Under the pieces are notes generated by a model. It did not search any database and was not told where the DNA came from. It saw nothing but the letters and a program-made list of their open reading frames with translations. A stretch of 64,000 bases of DNA from an uncultured Bacteroidales bacterium (GTDB taxonomy: Bacteria > Bacteroidota > Bacteroidia > Bacteroidales > UBA932): positions 9,989-73,988 of the forward strand of contig CAKUTA010000011.1 of assembly GCA_934691625.1 (NCBI GenBank), read 5' to 3'. Shown here in pieces: positions 1 through 9,421 of the stretch. A program made the translations under genes and the position numbers. Position 1 is the stretch's first letter. Every line of letters starts with the position of its first letter.

Positions 1-334
1 CCGGGTACACGGTCAAATCACGGGGAAAGTACGAATTAAGGTTGCACGCCTCTCCAAGACGGTGGGCATAGCATCCGGTCAATATGCAGGCTCTTGAAGG
101 TGAGGAATGCGGAGCTGCACTATACGCTTTTGTGAACAGCATCCCTTCAGCGGCCACAGAGTCGAAGATTCTGGAATCCACGACCCTGTCTCCGTAGGGT
201 GTTGCGTGAGGATATCCCCAGTCGTCAGCCAGAAGAAGGACGATGTTGGGTCTTGTCTGCTGACTGTACATGTTCTGCGCGGTCATACAGATGATAGGCA
301 TCAGGATAAGAGATGATTTTCCGGAACAGGTCAT
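1..334 (-). CDS. Sulfatase, S1 family, N-terminal part (cut by window start)
   Basis: The 111 visible codons begin with a hydrophobic signal-like stretch, then RPNIVLLLADDWG, which carries the metal-binding DD of the arylsulfatase fold (Asp37, Asp38). Next comes the sulfatase signature SSPSR, with Ser77 at the position converted to formylglycine, so this is a Ser-type enzyme that would need an anaerobic maturase of the AtsB/anSME kind. The rest lies outside the window. It is the last visible gene of the leftward susC operon, starting 4 bases after the EEP gene stops. This suggests a sulfated glycan substrate, but the exact substrate cannot be read from this fragment. Confidence 0.9.
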   Translation of the reverse strand, partial: MTCSGKSSLILMPIICMTAQNMYSQQTRPNIVLLLADDWGYPHATPYGDRVVDSRIFDSVAAEGMLFTKAYSAAPHSSPSRACILTGCYAHRLGEACNLNSYFPRDLTVYP

Positions 335-338
335 ATTA

Positions 339-1217
339 TTACTTCAGATTAACTGTTACCATTATAGGATAATGATCCGAGATGTAGGGTACGCCCCAGT
401 CGGAGCTATTCAGTGTTTCGAACTTTGTGACGTCTGCATTCCTGTAGAAGATATAGTCAAGCACGTGCTTGCGGGTGATCTCCATTTTCCCGAATGCGTT
501 AAACGTAGTGGCATCGCTGCTTTCTGGGGCTGTGAGCCTGGCGTCATTCATCCAATAGTAATATGGCTGGAGCCCCCACCGCCTTATGTCGTCGGCTTCG
601 TATGAGGCATTCATATCTCCGGCTAGGAATACGGTAGCCTTATCTCCGGCCTGCGACTGCATCATGTCCAGATTCAGCAGACTTGAGTTCAGCTTGCCCT
701 CAAGGTCGCAGTTGAGAGTTCCGAGGCAAAGGTGTGTGCTGTACCAGTAGAACTTCTTTCCTGTGGATTTTTCCTTGAACAGTCCCCATACAGTCCCTCT
801 CCATTGCTTTGTCGTCACGTTCCAGCACATTGACGGCTCACCAGGTGTGGAGCTATGGAAGAACCAGCCGCTGTTCAGCAGCTTGACAGTGTTCCTGTTG
901 TAGAGGATTACCGCATTCGCTCCTTTGCCGGAGCCGGTGCCTCTAATATCAATCATGTCATATTCGGGAAGCAGTTCCTTCAGGTCTGTACGCATTTTGG
1001 ATCTGGCCTCATTCACCGCTACCACATCAGGTCTGACCGAATCCATCATCCTCTGAATTGCATATTTGCGAACTTCCCAGTTCAGGACTCCAGTATCCTT
1101 TGGCGTGTTGTAGCGAATGTTGAAGGACATCAGTTTAAGTTCAGCGGATGCCTTCTGGGAGAATCCTCCCAGAAGGATGACCACTGCAAATAATAATTTG
1201 AAGAAGTGAGTATTCAT
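339..1217 (-). CDS. Secreted endonuclease/exonuclease/phosphatase (EEP) family protein
   Basis: The EEP fold catalyses metal-dependent phosphoester hydrolysis (DNases, sphingomyelinases, sugar and inositol phosphatases). Counting from the upstream GTG, the catalytic set is complete: Asn38 in FNIRY, Glu75 in NEA, His167 in STHL, Asp206/Asn208 in GDMNAS, Asp259 in LDYIFYR and SDH at 285-287. The ATG near 1217 is preferred as start because it gives a clean signal peptide (MNTHFFKLLF, ending near KASA); a GTG at about 1232 overlaps the susD stop. It sits between susD and a sulfatase. It is a paralogue of the protein at 9422. A phosphatase or phosphodiesterase acting on a glycan is inferred from context; a nuclease role is not excluded. 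Confidence 0.85.
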   Translation of the reverse strand: MNTHFFKLLFAVVILLGGFSQKASAELKLMSFNIRYNTPKDTGVLNWEVRKYAIQRMMDSVRPDVVAVNEARSKMRTDLKELLPEYDMIDIRGTGSGKGANAVILYNRNTVKLLNSGWFFHSSTPGEPSMCWNVTTKQWRGTVWGLFKEKSTGKKFYWYSTHLCLGTLNCDLEGKLNSSLLNLDMMQSQAGDKATVFLAGDMNASYEADDIRRWGLQPYYYWMNDARLTAPESSDATTFNAFGKMEITRKHVLDYIFYRNADVTKFETLNSSDWGVPYISDHYPIMVTVNLK

Positions 1218-1231
1218 ATCCGGAAAGTTCA

Positions 1232-3031
1232 CTAATATCCAGGGTTCTGCTGGATGTTGCCTCCTGTGACGAGCACATCATTGGTCGGAATCGGCCAGAG
1301 ATAGCCTTGCTCTTTGTAGAAGTGTCTTTCATGAATTGTCTGGGCGGCGGCAAAGGAGGACAGACCATTGAGATCAGGGATTCCGTTCTCGTCCACATCC
1401 GGGGTGTAGGCTATGAAGTCGGCGCCTAGCTTCTGAAGCTCGGCCTTCTTGTTGTAGGCGAAGCCCCATTCATATCCATTGAGTGCCTTTTCTGCGATTC
1501 TCCATCTCCACATATCGAACATTCTTAGCCTTTCTCCTGCAAACTCCATGCGTCGTTCGGTTCTTAGGATTGTGCGTAGTTTGGCCTGGTCTGTGGTGGT
1601 GACGGCCGGGTATGCGGAAGTGTTCTCCGGAGTGGTCTTGTAGGCTCTTGCCCGGACCTTGTTTATGGCTGCCGCCGCCTCTCCGTCCGAGGTCTCTCCA
1701 AGCTCAATCTTCGCCTCTGCGTACATCAGCAGTACATCAGCATATCTGAGAATCTGTTTGTCCGGAGCTGTGATGAAGTCGTCTGTCCAATCCTCGTCCA
1801 CACCTTTGCATTTGATGAGACCCGTTCTTGATGGTAATTTGGGGTCGGTGTTCACCAGCATGTTGTCGTTGTTCGGCACCATTCCGCCGGCCTTGTCACT
1901 CCAGACTTTAAGCGCATTGAAACGGAAGTCATAGACAATGCCGCAGAAATTTGTCCCAGGTTCGAGGATTGTGGCCTTCAGGCGCGGGTCTCTGTTTTCC
2001 CAAGGGTTCTTGGGATTGAATCTCTTTGATTCGTTGACAGGCAGACCGTCATCGCAGAGGAATGCGTAGAGAAGATCCCAGGTGGGATTGTTAGAGCAGT
2101 AGCCGTTGTGCATACGGGGAAGCCCTGATGTGACACCGAGCTTGTGAAGGTACTGGCTTTCGACTCCTCCGGATTGTTCGTATGACCTTGCTATGCTGAA
2201 CACAGCCTCGCAAGTGTTGTGTGTCTTGCTGAGGAACAGCTCGCTGAAATCAGGATACAGGTCATAGACGCCAAGGTCAATGCAGGCCTTGGCGGCATCT
2301 CGTGCCATTTCAAGGTATTTTCTGGAGGCAGCCTCGTCGGGCTGCTCCTGGAACTTGAGCATGGTCCCGAAGTACAATGCTGTCCTGGCCTTCATTCCGA
2401 GTGCGGCCCCTTTTGTTACCATCTGCTGGCCTGAATATGTCTCCGGGCAGTTCTCAATAGCATAGTCGAAGTCCTCGATTATTTTCGGGAGAGCCTCAAG
2501 TACAGGAGTCCTTCCTGTGGAGTATGCTACATCCAGAGTGATGTCGTTCAGGAAAAACACCGGGTCTCCGAAGAGCATGCATATTCTTGAATAGAAACAT
2601 GCTCTATAGAACTTGGCGCATCCTTCAAGCATCCTGTACTCCTCATCAGACATGGTGTCCTTTGCCTTGTGCATGTTGTCAAGAATAGCATTGCATCTGC
2701 TGATTCCTTTGTAGGTGTAGCTCCAGATATTCTTGACATTGACTGAACTGTTTCCGGTTGTGGTCCCGAGTTTCATGGAATTCTGTGAGTTCCTGTTGAC
2801 CGCATCGTCTGTGAATTCGTCAAGATCAGCGGTCATTCCTGCCTCGTTGCGGTCTGAAAGCCAGAACTGTACAAGCTGGATAGTGTTCAGGCTCATTATC
2901 ACCTGTTCCTTGTCTTTGTACCAGTTGCCGGTCGCAGGCTTGTCCAAAGGCGCGAGATCAAGATTGATGCATGACACCGCAGCGAGTGCAACGGTTACAA
3001 GTTGTATCGTTATTTTCGTTTTCATCATCAT
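1232..3031 (-). CDS. SusD/RagB family surface glycan-binding lipoprotein
   Basis: This 599-residue protein has a short signal peptide with lipobox AAVSC (Cys21), the LDLAPLDKP start typical of SusD proteins, a helical TPR-like middle (FYRACFYSRICMLFGDP) and the conserved C-terminal part (RYADVLLMYAEAK, RTERRMEFAGERLRMFDMWRW, and a QNPGY end). SusD proteins cap the SusC channel at the outer surface and help capture oligosaccharides. It lies 6 bases after susC, so the two are cotranscribed. The ligand is unknown. Confidence 0.96.
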   Translation of the reverse strand: MMMKTKITIQLVTVALAAVSCINLDLAPLDKPATGNWYKDKEQVIMSLNTIQLVQFWLSDRNEAGMTADLDEFTDDAVNRNSQNSMKLGTTTGNSSVNVKNIWSYTYKGISRCNAILDNMHKAKDTMSDEEYRMLEGCAKFYRACFYSRICMLFGDPVFFLNDITLDVAYSTGRTPVLEALPKIIEDFDYAIENCPETYSGQQMVTKGAALGMKARTALYFGTMLKFQEQPDEAASRKYLEMARDAAKACIDLGVYDLYPDFSELFLSKTHNTCEAVFSIARSYEQSGGVESQYLHKLGVTSGLPRMHNGYCSNNPTWDLLYAFLCDDGLPVNESKRFNPKNPWENRDPRLKATILEPGTNFCGIVYDFRFNALKVWSDKAGGMVPNNDNMLVNTDPKLPSRTGLIKCKGVDEDWTDDFITAPDKQILRYADVLLMYAEAKIELGETSDGEAAAAINKVRARAYKTTPENTSAYPAVTTTDQAKLRTILRTERRMEFAGERLRMFDMWRWRIAEKALNGYEWGFAYNKKAELQKLGADFIAYTPDVDENGIPDLNGLSSFAAAQTIHERHFYKEQGYLWPIPTNDVLVTGGNIQQNPGY

Positions 3032-3037
3032 GTCCTC

Positions 3038-6000
3038 CTAAAATTTGATGCTTGCTCCGAATACTATGCTCTTGGTGATAGGATAGCCTGTCGAACTGAC
3101 TTCAGGATCCCACCCTTTAGGGAAATGGCATGCTGTGAAGAAATCGGATAGTGAGCAAGATAGTCTCAGATTTCTTACCTTTATGGTATCAAGCCATTTA
3201 CGTGGTAATGTGTAGCCTATGGTTATATCCTTGACTCTGAAGTATGCTCCGTTTATCAGCCAGAAATCAGATATTGCGTAGTTCTGAGAAGTGGTTCCTG
3301 TTGTCTGGGAATATCTTGGGTACTTTGCCGAAAGGTTTTCGCTGATGGTGTTGAACGGGCTCCAGTGGCTGTTCTTAACAAACTTCGGAACATTTCCCCA
3401 GTAGCTGTAGAGTGGCTGTACCATCTGGGCGGTAAGCATGGCGTCCCGTTTGCCTACGCCTTGGAAGGTCATATTGAAGTCGAGACCTTTCCATCCGAAG
3501 AAGATGCTGCCTCCGTAGTTCATTCTTGGGAGTGAACTGCCGATTACGGTGCGGTCATAGTCATTGTTGATGATTCCGTCCGGTACTCCATTGGCCCCGC
3601 TTATATCCTTGAAGCGGATGTCTCCAGGCTGTACGGTTGCAGAGGTAACTGCTGAGCCGGACACTTCATCCGTATTCTGGAAGATACCGTCCGAGAGGTA
3701 GCCGTACCAGGCCTTGTACTCAAGTCCGGATGCGATGATTGTTCCTCCTGAGATGTTTAGCTTGTCTCCGATGTCACCCATGACAGATTTGTAGTCCGAG
3801 AGGTTGAAGCTGACCCCATAGCTGAAATTACCTATCATGTCGTTCCAGCCTATCGTGAAATCCCATCCATTTGTGTGCATGTCTCCGGCGTTCTGATCAG
3901 GGGCGGAATAACCCATGAACGATGGTATGTCAAGTTCTATTAGCATATTACGTGTATTCTTGTAGTACCAGTCGAAGTTCACTGCGAGCCGGTCTCTCAG
4001 AAAATTCATATCAGCTCCGATATCATAGGTCGTAGTTGTCTCCCAGGTGATGTCCTCAATGGCCAGTTTGGAGTTGGTCACACCCTGGACTCCGATTACT
4101 GAACTGCCGGAGAATACTGATGGACTTGTGAAACTCATTGTCGTCTGGTAAGGATAGTTTCCGATTCTCTCATTTCCTAGATTTCCGTATGAGGCTCTGA
4201 GTTTCAGATGGCTTACTGCATTCTGATTCTTCATGAATTCCTCCCGGCTGACAACCCATCCGGCTGAAACGGAAGGAAAATAGCCCCATCTGTAATTTTT
4301 CGCAAACCTGGCGGAAGCGTCTGCGCGGAAGTTTGCCTGAATGTAGTACCTTGAGTCATAATTATAGGTGACGCGCCCATAGGCCGAGAAATAAGCATTT
4401 TCGTAAGGCGTGGAGTTGCCTGCTGTGACCTTGTCGTCCGGACCTGCCGACAGATAAGGGAAGTAGTCTGTGATATAGTCGTTCTTTGATGCAGAGATAT
4501 TCTGCCATTTGTTGTAGAATTCCTCGATTCCGGCCATCACACCGAAGTAATGCTTGTCCCAGTTCTTGTTGTAGTTTGCGAACAACTGAGTTGTATAGGA
4601 GTATGACGAGGTGCGAACTTCCGTGAGATCGGTTGTGTTTGCACCGGCCAGGAAACTTTCCGGACCGTCAGGATTGTCATAAGGAGTGTAGGAGACAGCC
4701 TTATTGAAGTCTTTTTCACGGCTCTCGTTGAATTTCGGGGAGAATATGCCGGAAATCACTAGTCCTGTGAGAGGGCGGATGTCAAGCTGGATCTTTCCTC
4801 CGCCGACAATGGAGCGGGATTCTTTTGTTCCTCCGTGAAGCATTTTTGCATAAGGGTTTGTCCCGTCCTTTCCTGACGCCGGTCTGCCGTCGGACCATTC
4901 GGCCGCGTAGATAGGGCCGGCGTTACGCATCCATCCTGCCGGGCTATAATATGGTGCGCTGGTGTCAACTATTCTTCCATTGAGGTCTATGGAGAATGAC
5001 ATGTAGTCATTCAGCTCGATGTCGTTGTTCACACGGACAGCGTATTTGTCCCATGTGTAGGAATCGCCTGTGTAGAGTCCTTCTACATTGTCGTAGCCGA
5101 GGGAAACCTTTGTCTTCACTTTTTTTGTTCCGGCTGTCACTGATAGGCTGTATTTCTGTCTGGGAGCGTAATTCTTTAGAATCATCCCTGCCCAGTCCGT
5201 ATCTGGATAGAGATCCGGATTGGACTTGTGCAATGTGTTGTAGCTGCGTATGTACTCTTGCGGCCATACGGAATACCTTCCAGCTGAGGGGGTGTCATTG
5301 TAGGCTAGCTCATTCATGGCCTCCATGTAGTCAACAGCGTCACCATATTCAGGCATTGCGGTAGGGAAGTCCATGGCCATTGTATATGAGAAATCTACGG
5401 AAGCCTTTTCGCTTTCTTTTGCCCTGCGGGTAGTCACGACTATGACTCCGGCAGCTGCGCGTGATCCATAGATGGCCGCTGAGGCGGCATCCTTCAGAAC
5501 TGTCAGGTCTTGAATATCTCCAGGCAGGACATCCGAGAGAGAACCAGGCACTCCATCGATGATGACTAGCGGCGATGACTCTTGCATGGAGGTGATGCCT
5601 CTGACCCTCAAGGTGGCATCGGCGCCGGGGCCGGAACTGCTTCTTGTGACTGTGAGTCCGGAAATTGCGCCTTGAAGGGCGTTTGTCACTTCGGTGGTCT
5701 GTCTTTTCTTGATCATATCTCCCTCGACGGAACTTACTGAACCTGTGAGGTCTTTCTTCTTCATGGTACCGTATCCGACGAAAACAACCTCGTCAAGGAA
5801 ATTGGCATCCTCTTCCAGTGTTACATTATAGGTGTCCTTCATTGTCAGCTTCACCGTCACTTGCGTGTAGCCGATGCTGGATACGATAATTGATGTGGTT
5901 TCTGATGGCAAGGTCAATGCGAAGTCTCCATTAATGTCTGTGGCTGTCCCTATGGAGGTTCCTGCTGCGATGACACTTGCTCCGATGATTGGCTCCGATG

Positions 6001-6124
6001 TGGTACTCACCACGTTTCCTGTAATCTTTCTGTTCTGTGCGGACGTGGTCTGGGAAATGGTCAGCACCGTCACCAGAATCAGAAGAAAACGATTTCTTCG
6101 GAAAAAGTTGTTTTTTAGTTTCAT
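3038..6124 (-). CDS. SusC/RagA family TonB-dependent outer-membrane transporter
   Basis: The protein has 1028 residues. Residues 1-29 are a signal peptide, followed by a carboxypeptidase-regulatory-like domain (KITGNVVSTTSEPIIGASV) and the plug domain with FVGYGTMKKKDLTGSV, LQGAISGL, VIIDGVPG and VLKDAASAAIYGSRAAAGVI. The remainder is a beta barrel ending in FGASIKF. It imports oligosaccharides across the outer membrane with energy from TonB-ExbBD. It is the first gene of the leftward operon. A promoter matching the Bacteroidota consensus is seen at 6182-6211. No ECF sigma/anti-sigma pair or hybrid two-component sensor lies next to it. Confidence 0.97.
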   Translation of the reverse strand: MKLKNNFFRRNRFLLILVTVLTISQTTSAQNRKITGNVVSTTSEPIIGASVIAAGTSIGTATDINGDFALTLPSETTSIIVSSIGYTQVTVKLTMKDTYNVTLEEDANFLDEVVFVGYGTMKKKDLTGSVSSVEGDMIKKRQTTEVTNALQGAISGLTVTRSSSGPGADATLRVRGITSMQESSPLVIIDGVPGSLSDVLPGDIQDLTVLKDAASAAIYGSRAAAGVIVVTTRRAKESEKASVDFSYTMAMDFPTAMPEYGDAVDYMEAMNELAYNDTPSAGRYSVWPQEYIRSYNTLHKSNPDLYPDTDWAGMILKNYAPRQKYSLSVTAGTKKVKTKVSLGYDNVEGLYTGDSYTWDKYAVRVNNDIELNDYMSFSIDLNGRIVDTSAPYYSPAGWMRNAGPIYAAEWSDGRPASGKDGTNPYAKMLHGGTKESRSIVGGGKIQLDIRPLTGLVISGIFSPKFNESREKDFNKAVSYTPYDNPDGPESFLAGANTTDLTEVRTSSYSYTTQLFANYNKNWDKHYFGVMAGIEEFYNKWQNISASKNDYITDYFPYLSAGPDDKVTAGNSTPYENAYFSAYGRVTYNYDSRYYIQANFRADASARFAKNYRWGYFPSVSAGWVVSREEFMKNQNAVSHLKLRASYGNLGNERIGNYPYQTTMSFTSPSVFSGSSVIGVQGVTNSKLAIEDITWETTTTYDIGADMNFLRDRLAVNFDWYYKNTRNMLIELDIPSFMGYSAPDQNAGDMHTNGWDFTIGWNDMIGNFSYGVSFNLSDYKSVMGDIGDKLNISGGTIIASGLEYKAWYGYLSDGIFQNTDEVSGSAVTSATVQPGDIRFKDISGANGVPDGIINNDYDRTVIGSSLPRMNYGGSIFFGWKGLDFNMTFQGVGKRDAMLTAQMVQPLYSYWGNVPKFVKNSHWSPFNTISENLSAKYPRYSQTTGTTSQNYAISDFWLINGAYFRVKDITIGYTLPRKWLDTIKVRNLRLSCSLSDFFTACHFPKGWDPEVSSTGYPITKSIVFGASIKF

Positions 6125-6130
6125 AATGTC

Positions 6131-6138
6131 TATAATTG
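6131..6138 (+). promoter_or_regulatory. Possible -7 element for the 6211 operon
   Basis: TATAATTG differs in one base from TAnnTTTG and follows a TTG at 6108-6110 by 20 bases. If used, transcription would start near 6145 and overlap the start of the susC transcript. Weak match. Confidence 0.3.
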
Positions 6139-6154
6139 CACTCGGAAATTATGC

Positions 6155-6169
6155 CATACCATACCATAC
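6155..6169. repeat. Three tandem CATAC units in the susC leader
   Basis: The pentamer CATAC is repeated three times without interruption just downstream of the predicted susC transcription start. It would give a 5' leader beginning with repeated UAUGG units. It could be a protein or RNA target, or a slippage tract. Confidence 0.7.
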
Positions 6170-6181
6170 CCAAGTGTGATG

Positions 6182-6211
6182 CAAATGTAGAAATTATTTT
6201 TAAAATACAAA
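6182..6211 (-). promoter_or_regulatory. Promoter of the susC operon
   Basis: Read on the minus strand there is TTTG (6211-6208), 18 bases, then TACATTTG (6189-6182), an exact match to TAnnTTTG. The predicted start is near 6175, leaving a leader of about 50 nt before the susC ATG at 6124. Confidence 0.65.
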
Positions 6212-9200
6212 TGAAAAAGATATACTTTTTTCTGCGAGGCATTCTGCTCATCATAGGAGGGCTCCTTTTGGTAAGCGGATGTAAAGAAGCAACTATAGCT
6301 GAGGCAAGATACCTTACGGTCGATTCTCCGTCAGACGAGGGCATCAAAATCTCAGGAGAAGGAGGAACGTTTGAAATTTCCATCCGGACCAATCTTCAGT
6401 GGACGGTCAAAGCGGAATCGGATGGTTCTGCTGCCAAATGGATTTCATTCAGCAAATCCTCCGGAATTGGGGATGATACCGTCACCGCTACCGTGCTGAA
6501 AGGCACTAGCAATCTGAGGACGGCAGAGGTCTCGGTAATGTCAAAGGATGAACAGACGGTCCATTTGTTCAATGTCAGCCAGGAGGCTTCCAGTGAAGCA
6601 CCTGAATCAGAAGGTTATAGTATTCCGGCATATTCCATATTCCAGAATATAAATGATAGGGATGTCACTCTCGGCATAGCCAACGCTGAGATTGATGGCG
6701 GAAGCTGCAAGTTTGAAGGTGGCGCTACCATAACAATGAGCGGAGCGGCTTCCCAGGCGGCGTTTGTATCTACGAATTATTATCAGATCAATGCGCAGTT
6801 TACCGGCTGGGGTACGGAAGATGCAAAGGACATTGTTGTCAAGATACCTGTGAAAGAGAATCTTTCAGGCGATATGCGTATGTTCTGGGGCTGGACAAGC
6901 TCAGTGGCATCCTCTTGGAAGGTCTATACGGGCATTGATGGCGAGAACTGGACGGACACCGGTACCACTATAGGCTTCACCAAGAGCGCCCGTTTCAACA
7001 GGACTATCTTCTTTTCGGTCCCTGGTGTCGTCCCGGCCGGCGGCTCCCTTTACCTCAGGCTTGTGCCGGAGACATCCCTCGGTGCGGGCGACAATGTGCA
7101 GTTCTGCACTGGATTTCTCCTTACCAGATCTGAGCCTGACGAGGTGACCCCGCCATCCGGAGACAAGATTCTATATTACTGCGATTTCAACAATGTGACA
7201 ATAGGATGTCCTTACAATATGCCTCTTGGCTATCTGAGGTCTTCAGCAGAGGCTTTTGATGCGTCTGCATTTGGCTACGATGGCGTCGGCAAGAGCGGAA
7301 CTGTGGTAGGCGAATGGGGCAGTGTCAGAATCGGCTCAGGCTCAGGCGAGGCCGCTCTTGTATTTCCTCCTCTTTCCGAAGAAAAACTTGGCGACGGAAC
7401 AGCTGACGTGAAAGTTTCTTTCAAGGCTGTCCTGTACCAGTCTGCTGATTATCTGAATGACAAGGAGGGAAAGGCATCCTGCAATATTGCTGTATCTGTT
7501 GCAGAGGGAGAAGGTTCTGTTGAGAACGGAGAGATCTCGGATCTGAACAACTGGACAGATTTCGAGGAGAGAAGCGTTGTCATAAAGGGGGCCGGCAAAG
7601 ACACCAGAATAAGAATCGGCATCAGTGGCGGTTCCGGTGATAGACGGTTCTATCTGGACGATGTCGTTGTCGAGGCCATTTCGGACATAGTAGTTCCTTC
7701 CGAACAGAATAAGACACTTACCGAGATATTGTCCGGTGGTGACGGAACAATCCGTGAACCTGTCAAGACTATTGTGACAGTATTGTCTAATCCTTCTGGA
7801 GCTAACCTTCCGGACAATACTGCTGTCGTTACGGATGGGACCTCGTATGCGGCCTTGAATTTCTCATCAGCAACATCTTTGGATGCCGGAACAAAGGTGA
7901 CTCTCAAGCTTGAGGGCGCTGTCCTGGACAAGAAAGCTTCAAGGCTTTCAGTATCTCCTGAAATGATTGCGGAAAAGGAGGACGGTCTCTCTCCAGCGCC
8001 TGAAAATGCCTCTGTCGCACAGTTGCATTCACTTGAATATCATCTCGTTGAGATCAAGAATGTCCAGGCTGCCGAGTCATTCATAGGAAAGACTTTCTCT
8101 GGTGAGGTGCTTATGGAAAATGCTGAAAAAGAGACGTTCGGATTGAATATATATTCATCTGCGTCGTTCGCCGGCAGTGTCATTCCGGAAAACAGCGGCT
8201 CTGTCAAGGGAATCGTAATCGGAGGCAGGCTCTGCCCGAGGACGGCTGGCGATATAAACCTTGTACTGGACAGGATAGGAAGCGGAGAAGTGAAACTCTT
8301 CGAGCCTATGTTCTGTACGTATGACTTCACGGAGGGCTCGGCTGTTCCTCAGATAAAGAATGCCACAATCAGCGGTCAGACAGTCACATTCACCAACGGT
8401 GGACGCATTGAAAGGGTCGGCGGAACTGATGGTGAGATGGCTTTCGCTCAGGGAAAGACATCAACTCCGTATAATGTCTATCTTTATTCGACAGGATGGA
8501 ATGCTGATGGAACATGCTGGCATTTGAGCTGTCCGGCAGTCGAGGATATTTCGGGCAAGGTCGCAGTTACATTCTCCCTGAATAGTTCTTCCAGTGAAGT
8601 ACAGCAGGTATGGAACATTTTCTGGAGCAATGATGGCGAGTCATGGAGTCCTACGGAATATACATGGAATAAAGTCAACAACACCGACGCTTTGGCGACG
8701 AATGCTAAAAACACGTTCTTGGCCCAGAACACTACGTCAAACGGCATCACGAGGACTGAATTCACTGTTCCTTCCGGCAAGAAAATCTCAGCTGGAAAGG
8801 CTCTTCATATAAAGCTGGTTCCGACCAGGACATTGACTTCCGCAGATACGAAGGTTCAGCTTGGATTCGGGTTCTATGTGGCTCCGGGAGATGTGCAGAA
8901 TATGGACAGGCCGGCTGGATCTTTAATATTCAATAATTTCTCCGAGTGCATCGCCGGGACGGACTATATGCTTGGATCCGAGGTCCGTTACTTTGGAAAT
9001 GTGGTCACTCCGGCATATACAAAGGAAGGCTGGACGGTTGTCTCCGGATTTAGCCGGACTGGTTATATCATGTTAGGAGGTGCCAAGACAGGAGATCACG
9101 GAATCACGACTCCCGAGCTTGGGAACCTTGGCGGAAAGTCAGAAGTGACACTCTCGTTCAAATGCTGCCTGTACATGCCTTCAAGCTATGTGGGAGCGAA

Positions 9201-9411
9201 GGATGACATCTGCGTCAATGTGGCTTCAGGTGAAGGAACTGTGGGTGAAATTGTCTGGGACAGCACTCCGGAGAGCGACTACTATGGATGGCATACGGCT
9301 ACCGTGAAGATTTCAGGTGTGTCTTCAGCCACGAGGATATTCATTGGAGCAGGCGCCGGAAAAGCGGATGGTGACCGCAGGTTCTTCCTTGATGATATTG
9401 TTGTTAAATGA
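6211..9411 (+). CDS. Large BACON-domain lipoprotein with duplicated beta-sandwich modules
   Basis: Translation most likely starts at the ATG at 6211, giving 1066 residues with a signal peptide and lipobox LVSGC (Cys24). A BACON domain follows at about 35-120 (ISGEGGTFEISIRTN, LQWTV, then FNVSQEA). The rest contains two copies of a pair of modules: one with a WxVYTGIDGENWT / IFWSNDGESW-type strand, and one ending in RRFYLDDVVVE or RRFFLDDIVVK. Between them lies an OB-like segment starting near KTLTEILSGGDG that resembles DUF5689. Such proteins are usually surface-exposed glycan-binding or presenting proteins. It opens the rightward unit with the EEP and TIM-barrel lipoproteins. No catalytic motif was recognised. 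Confidence 0.8.
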   Translation: MKKIYFFLRGILLIIGGLLLVSGCKEATIAEARYLTVDSPSDEGIKISGEGGTFEISIRTNLQWTVKAESDGSAAKWISFSKSSGIGDDTVTATVLKGTSNLRTAEVSVMSKDEQTVHLFNVSQEASSEAPESEGYSIPAYSIFQNINDRDVTLGIANAEIDGGSCKFEGGATITMSGAASQAAFVSTNYYQINAQFTGWGTEDAKDIVVKIPVKENLSGDMRMFWGWTSSVASSWKVYTGIDGENWTDTGTTIGFTKSARFNRTIFFSVPGVVPAGGSLYLRLVPETSLGAGDNVQFCTGFLLTRSEPDEVTPPSGDKILYYCDFNNVTIGCPYNMPLGYLRSSAEAFDASAFGYDGVGKSGTVVGEWGSVRIGSGSGEAALVFPPLSEEKLGDGTADVKVSFKAVLYQSADYLNDKEGKASCNIAVSVAEGEGSVENGEISDLNNWTDFEERSVVIKGAGKDTRIRIGISGGSGDRRFYLDDVVVEAISDIVVPSEQNKTLTEILSGGDGTIREPVKTIVTVLSNPSGANLPDNTAVVTDGTSYAALNFSSATSLDAGTKVTLKLEGAVLDKKASRLSVSPEMIAEKEDGLSPAPENASVAQLHSLEYHLVEIKNVQAAESFIGKTFSGEVLMENAEKETFGLNIYSSASFAGSVIPENSGSVKGIVIGGRLCPRTAGDINLVLDRIGSGEVKLFEPMFCTYDFTEGSAVPQIKNATISGQTVTFTNGGRIERVGGTDGEMAFAQGKTSTPYNVYLYSTGWNADGTCWHLSCPAVEDISGKVAVTFSLNSSSSEVQQVWNIFWSNDGESWSPTEYTWNKVNNTDALATNAKNTFLAQNTTSNGITRTEFTVPSGKKISAGKALHIKLVPTRTLTSADTKVQLGFGFYVAPGDVQNMDRPAGSLIFNNFSECIAGTDYMLGSEVRYFGNVVTPAYTKEGWTVVSGFSRTGYIMLGGAKTGDHGITTPELGNLGGKSEVTLSFKCCLYMPSSYVGAKDDICVNVASGEGTVGEIVWDSTPESDYYGWHTATVKISGVSSATRIFIGAGAGKADGDRRFFLDDIVVK

Positions 9412-9421
9412 TTGATACATA

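Noticed and set aside
6155..6169. CRISPR-like repeat array
   Set aside because: Only three 5-bp tandem units with no spacers; no cas genes in the window.
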